From positions 1 through 7,013 of the forward strand of contig JAITAY010000202.1 of assembly GCA_031283915.1 (NCBI GenBank): a stretch of 7,013 nt of DNA, in the 5' to 3' direction. The DNA comes from Tannerella sp. GTDB lineage: Bacteria; Bacteroidota; Bacteroidia; Bacteroidales; Tannerellaceae. Each line of letters begins with the position of its first letter. The stretch's first letter is position 1. Positions 5,354-7,013 of the stretch are shown piece by piece. Under the pieces are notes generated by a model. That model ran no database searches and was not told the DNA's origin. It saw nothing but the letters and a program-made list of their open reading frames with translations. The position numbers and the translations under genes are program-made.

Positions 5354-6744
5354 TTACACTGCGCAAAAACCAAAACGAACCCATCAGGAAGGCGATAGAC
5401 TTCTTTAACGCAAAGAAGTCCGTCCCTTCGCTGATTGTGCTGCCCACGGCATGGGGAAAATCCATCCTCACGGCGTTCACGGCAAAGGAAATCGAAGGTA
5501 AATTGCTTGTCTTATAGCCGAGTAAAGAACTATTGCTCCAAAATCATCAAAAATACCTCACCCTTTGCGGCGATGATTTGCAGGTGCAGGCCGGTATTTA
5601 TTCGGCCAGCTTCGGACGCAAGGAGATTAACAAAATTACTTACGCCACGATTGGAAGCATCAAGAACTTGGGAAAGCTTTTTAAGCAACTCGGATTTACC
5701 AAGATGCTCATTGACGAAGCCCACCTGTATCCGCGCGAAGCAGACAGTATGTTGGGTACTTTCCTTTCCGAAAGCGGCATTACCCACGTGCTGGGTATAA
5801 CCGCCACGCCGATAAAGTTGCAGCAGAATACAGACCGGGAAGGCAACCGGTTTTCAAAATTACAAATGCTTACAAGCCGCTCCGGGAAGGGTAACTTTTT
5901 CAAGGATATTATCCATGTTGGACAAGTACAGGAAATGGTAGCACTCGGCTTCTGGAGCAAACTCGAATACAGGGTTTCCGGTTTTGACGGCTCGCTGTTG
6001 ATATACAATTCATCGAAATCCGAGTACACCGAAGAAAGCGTAGAGCGGGCATTCCGCTCAAACAACATCCATGAGCAAATCAAACGGAAACTGGATGAGA
6101 ACAGGGACCGCCGGCACATCCTTGTCTTTGTCCCTTCGGTTCGGGAAGCCGTTGATTTGGCCGGGCAGTATCCCGACTCCGCCGCTATCTACGGCGACAT
6201 GAAAAAGGATGAAAGGGAAAAAGTAATAAACGACTTCCGGGGCGGAAAAATCCGTGTAATATTCAATGTTCGCGTCCTTTCGACGGGCTTCGATTACACA
6301 GGAATAGACTGTATTATTTTGGGCATTTCGACCGCCTCCATCGCCCTTTATTATCAAGTGATCGGTCGAGCAACCCGTATAGACCCCGATAAAAAGGATG
6401 CGCTCATCATTGACCTGTCCGGCAATGTTGAACGTTTTGGGCGGGTGGAAGACATTGTTTTTGAGAAGGACGGTCTTTGGCGCATGTACGGCACAGGCGA
6501 AAAGCTCTTATCAGGTATTCCCATTCACGAATTGGGCGCGATTACCCGCGATAACCTCAAGGAGAAGCTGTCGAAAGCCGTCCAAAAAGAGGTAAAACCG
6601 GTTAAAATAATGCCGTTCGGCAAGTACAAAGGCGAAAAGATAAGTAACCTTCCTTCGGATTACAGGCGATGGATGCTGAATAAATTCGACTGGACACCCG
6701 CAAATATGAGCCTGAAAATGGCCATACAGACATCAATAGCATAA
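5350..6744 (+). pseudogene. DEAH-type SF2 helicase with DUF3820-like C-terminus, interrupted by in-frame TAG
   Basis: One continuous frame of 464 sense codons runs from ATG 5350 to TAA 6742-6744, broken only by TAG at 5515-5517 (codon 56). Before the stop lies the Walker A-like LPTAWGKS (31-38). After it come PSKELLLQN (the rest of motif Ia), IDEAH (121-125), GITATP (150-154 region), HILVFVPS (motif IV), VRVLSTGFDY (motif V) and QVIGRATR (336-343, motif VI). A C-terminal MPFGKYKGEKISNLPSDYRRWML resembles the DUF3820 domain. This is a phage-type DEAD/DEAH ATPase that would unwind or translocate on nucleic acid during replication or recombination. Related proteins often have Gln before PSKELL, so CAG to TAG is the simplest change. 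AGGAAGG at 5335-5341 is a good SD for 5350. A restart at TTG 5533 would give 403 residues without Walker A, so probably inactive. Read-through is possible. Confidence 0.8.
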
Positions 6745-6781
6745 CTTTTTGAAAAAGAAGAAAAGGAATAATATAAACGAC

Positions 6782-6856
6782 ATGAAAATTTACAATTTAC
6801 CGACAGGGAAACTGTTTGTGGACGAATACGAAAAGGGTCTGCTTGAGGCGGATTAA
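6782..6856 (+). CDS. Very short ORF (24 aa), possible truncated phage protein
   Basis: ATG 6782 to TAA 6854 encodes a 24-residue peptide starting MKIYNLPTGKLFVDEY and ending EKGLLEAD. It lies 37 nt after the helicase, behind a purine-rich AAGAAGAAAAGGAA stretch that may act as ribosome binding site. The charged, ordered-looking composition suggests real coding sequence. After the TAA the same frame stays open (ITGKWRD) straight into the next gene, so this could be the front of a longer protein cut by a stop. No family was recognised. Confidence 0.4.
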   Translation: MKIYNLPTGKLFVDEYEKGLLEAD

Positions 6857-6877
6857 ATTACAGGAAAGTGGAGAGAT

Positions 6878-7013
6878 ATGATAAGAAAGACAACTAAAAA
6901 AGCCCTGCGCCCGCGGGGATTGAAGGCGAAGTTAGACCGGATATTCTCAGAGTACATCCGCCTGCTGGAGTCCGATGCGAACGGTTACTGCCGCTGCATC
7001 TCCTGCGGGGCAA
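6878..7013 (+). CDS. NinG-like recombination protein (partial, 5' end only)
   Basis: The first 45 codons are present and the gene continues past the window end. The basic N-terminus (MIRKTTKKALRPRGLKAKLD) is followed by RIFSEYIRLLESDANGYCRCISCGA. The cysteine cluster CRCISCG (38-44) after a helical FSEYIRL segment is typical of the phage lambda NinG/Rap family, which acts in phage recombination on branched DNA. GGAGAG at about 6870-6875 is a serviceable SD for ATG 6878. A NinG-type gene close to a helicase supports a phage replication/recombination module. Only part of the domain is seen, so the family call is moderate; another zinc-binding nuclease is possible. Confidence 0.65.
   Translation, partial: MIRKTTKKALRPRGLKAKLDRIFSEYIRLLESDANGYCRCISCGA

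Noticed and set aside
5435..5800. 121-codon plus-strand frame overlapping the start of the helicase
   Set aside because: It is in a different frame from the conserved helicase motifs and its translation has no recognisable content; it does not repair the TAG by frameshift.

Overview
The window looks like a Bacteroidales chromosome, probably a gut-type relative of Bacteroides, Parabacteroides or Alistipes; the genus cannot be fixed. The grounds are promoter-like sequences of the Bacteroidetes type (TTTG, about 19 nt, TAnnTTTG), AT-rich leaders before genes with no strong Shine-Dalgarno, a DUF5690-type transporter, and GTTAGTA-like intergenic heptads. It has two parts of different character.

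Left part (about 1-4750): a four-gene, same-strand, tightly spaced operon for using 2-aminoethylphosphonate (2-AEP, ciliatine). It encodes a 12-TM DUF5690/MFS permease, 2-AEP:pyruvate transaminase (phnW), phosphonoacetaldehyde hydrolase (phnX) and alanine dehydrogenase (ald). The inferred flow is 2-AEP uptake, then PhnW makes phosphonoacetaldehyde plus L-alanine. PhnX cleaves the C-P bond to give acetaldehyde and phosphate. Ald turns the alanine back into pyruvate, releasing ammonium and NADH. Pyruvate is thus recycled, and phosphonate P and N are both freed. These genes are GC-rich and intact, and every catalytic residue checked is present.

Middle (4750-5164): no gene. It holds two tandem copies of a repeat whose third copy lies inverted upstream of the operon (91-162), then a cluster of GGATGCA palindromes. 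A minus-strand promoter-like sequence and a minus-strand hairpin plus T-run frame that cluster, so a roughly 190-nt antisense-oriented small RNA is possible.

Right part (5165-7013): lower GC, translationally packed genes typical of a phage or integrative-element replication module. They are a 62-aa unknown protein, a DEAH-type superfamily 2 helicase with a C-terminal DUF3820-like domain, a 24-aa ORF, and the start of a NinG-like recombination protein that runs off the window. The helicase reading frame contains one in-frame TAG separating its Walker A motif from the rest, so it is nonsense-mutated or the TAG is read through. No integrase or attachment site is visible.
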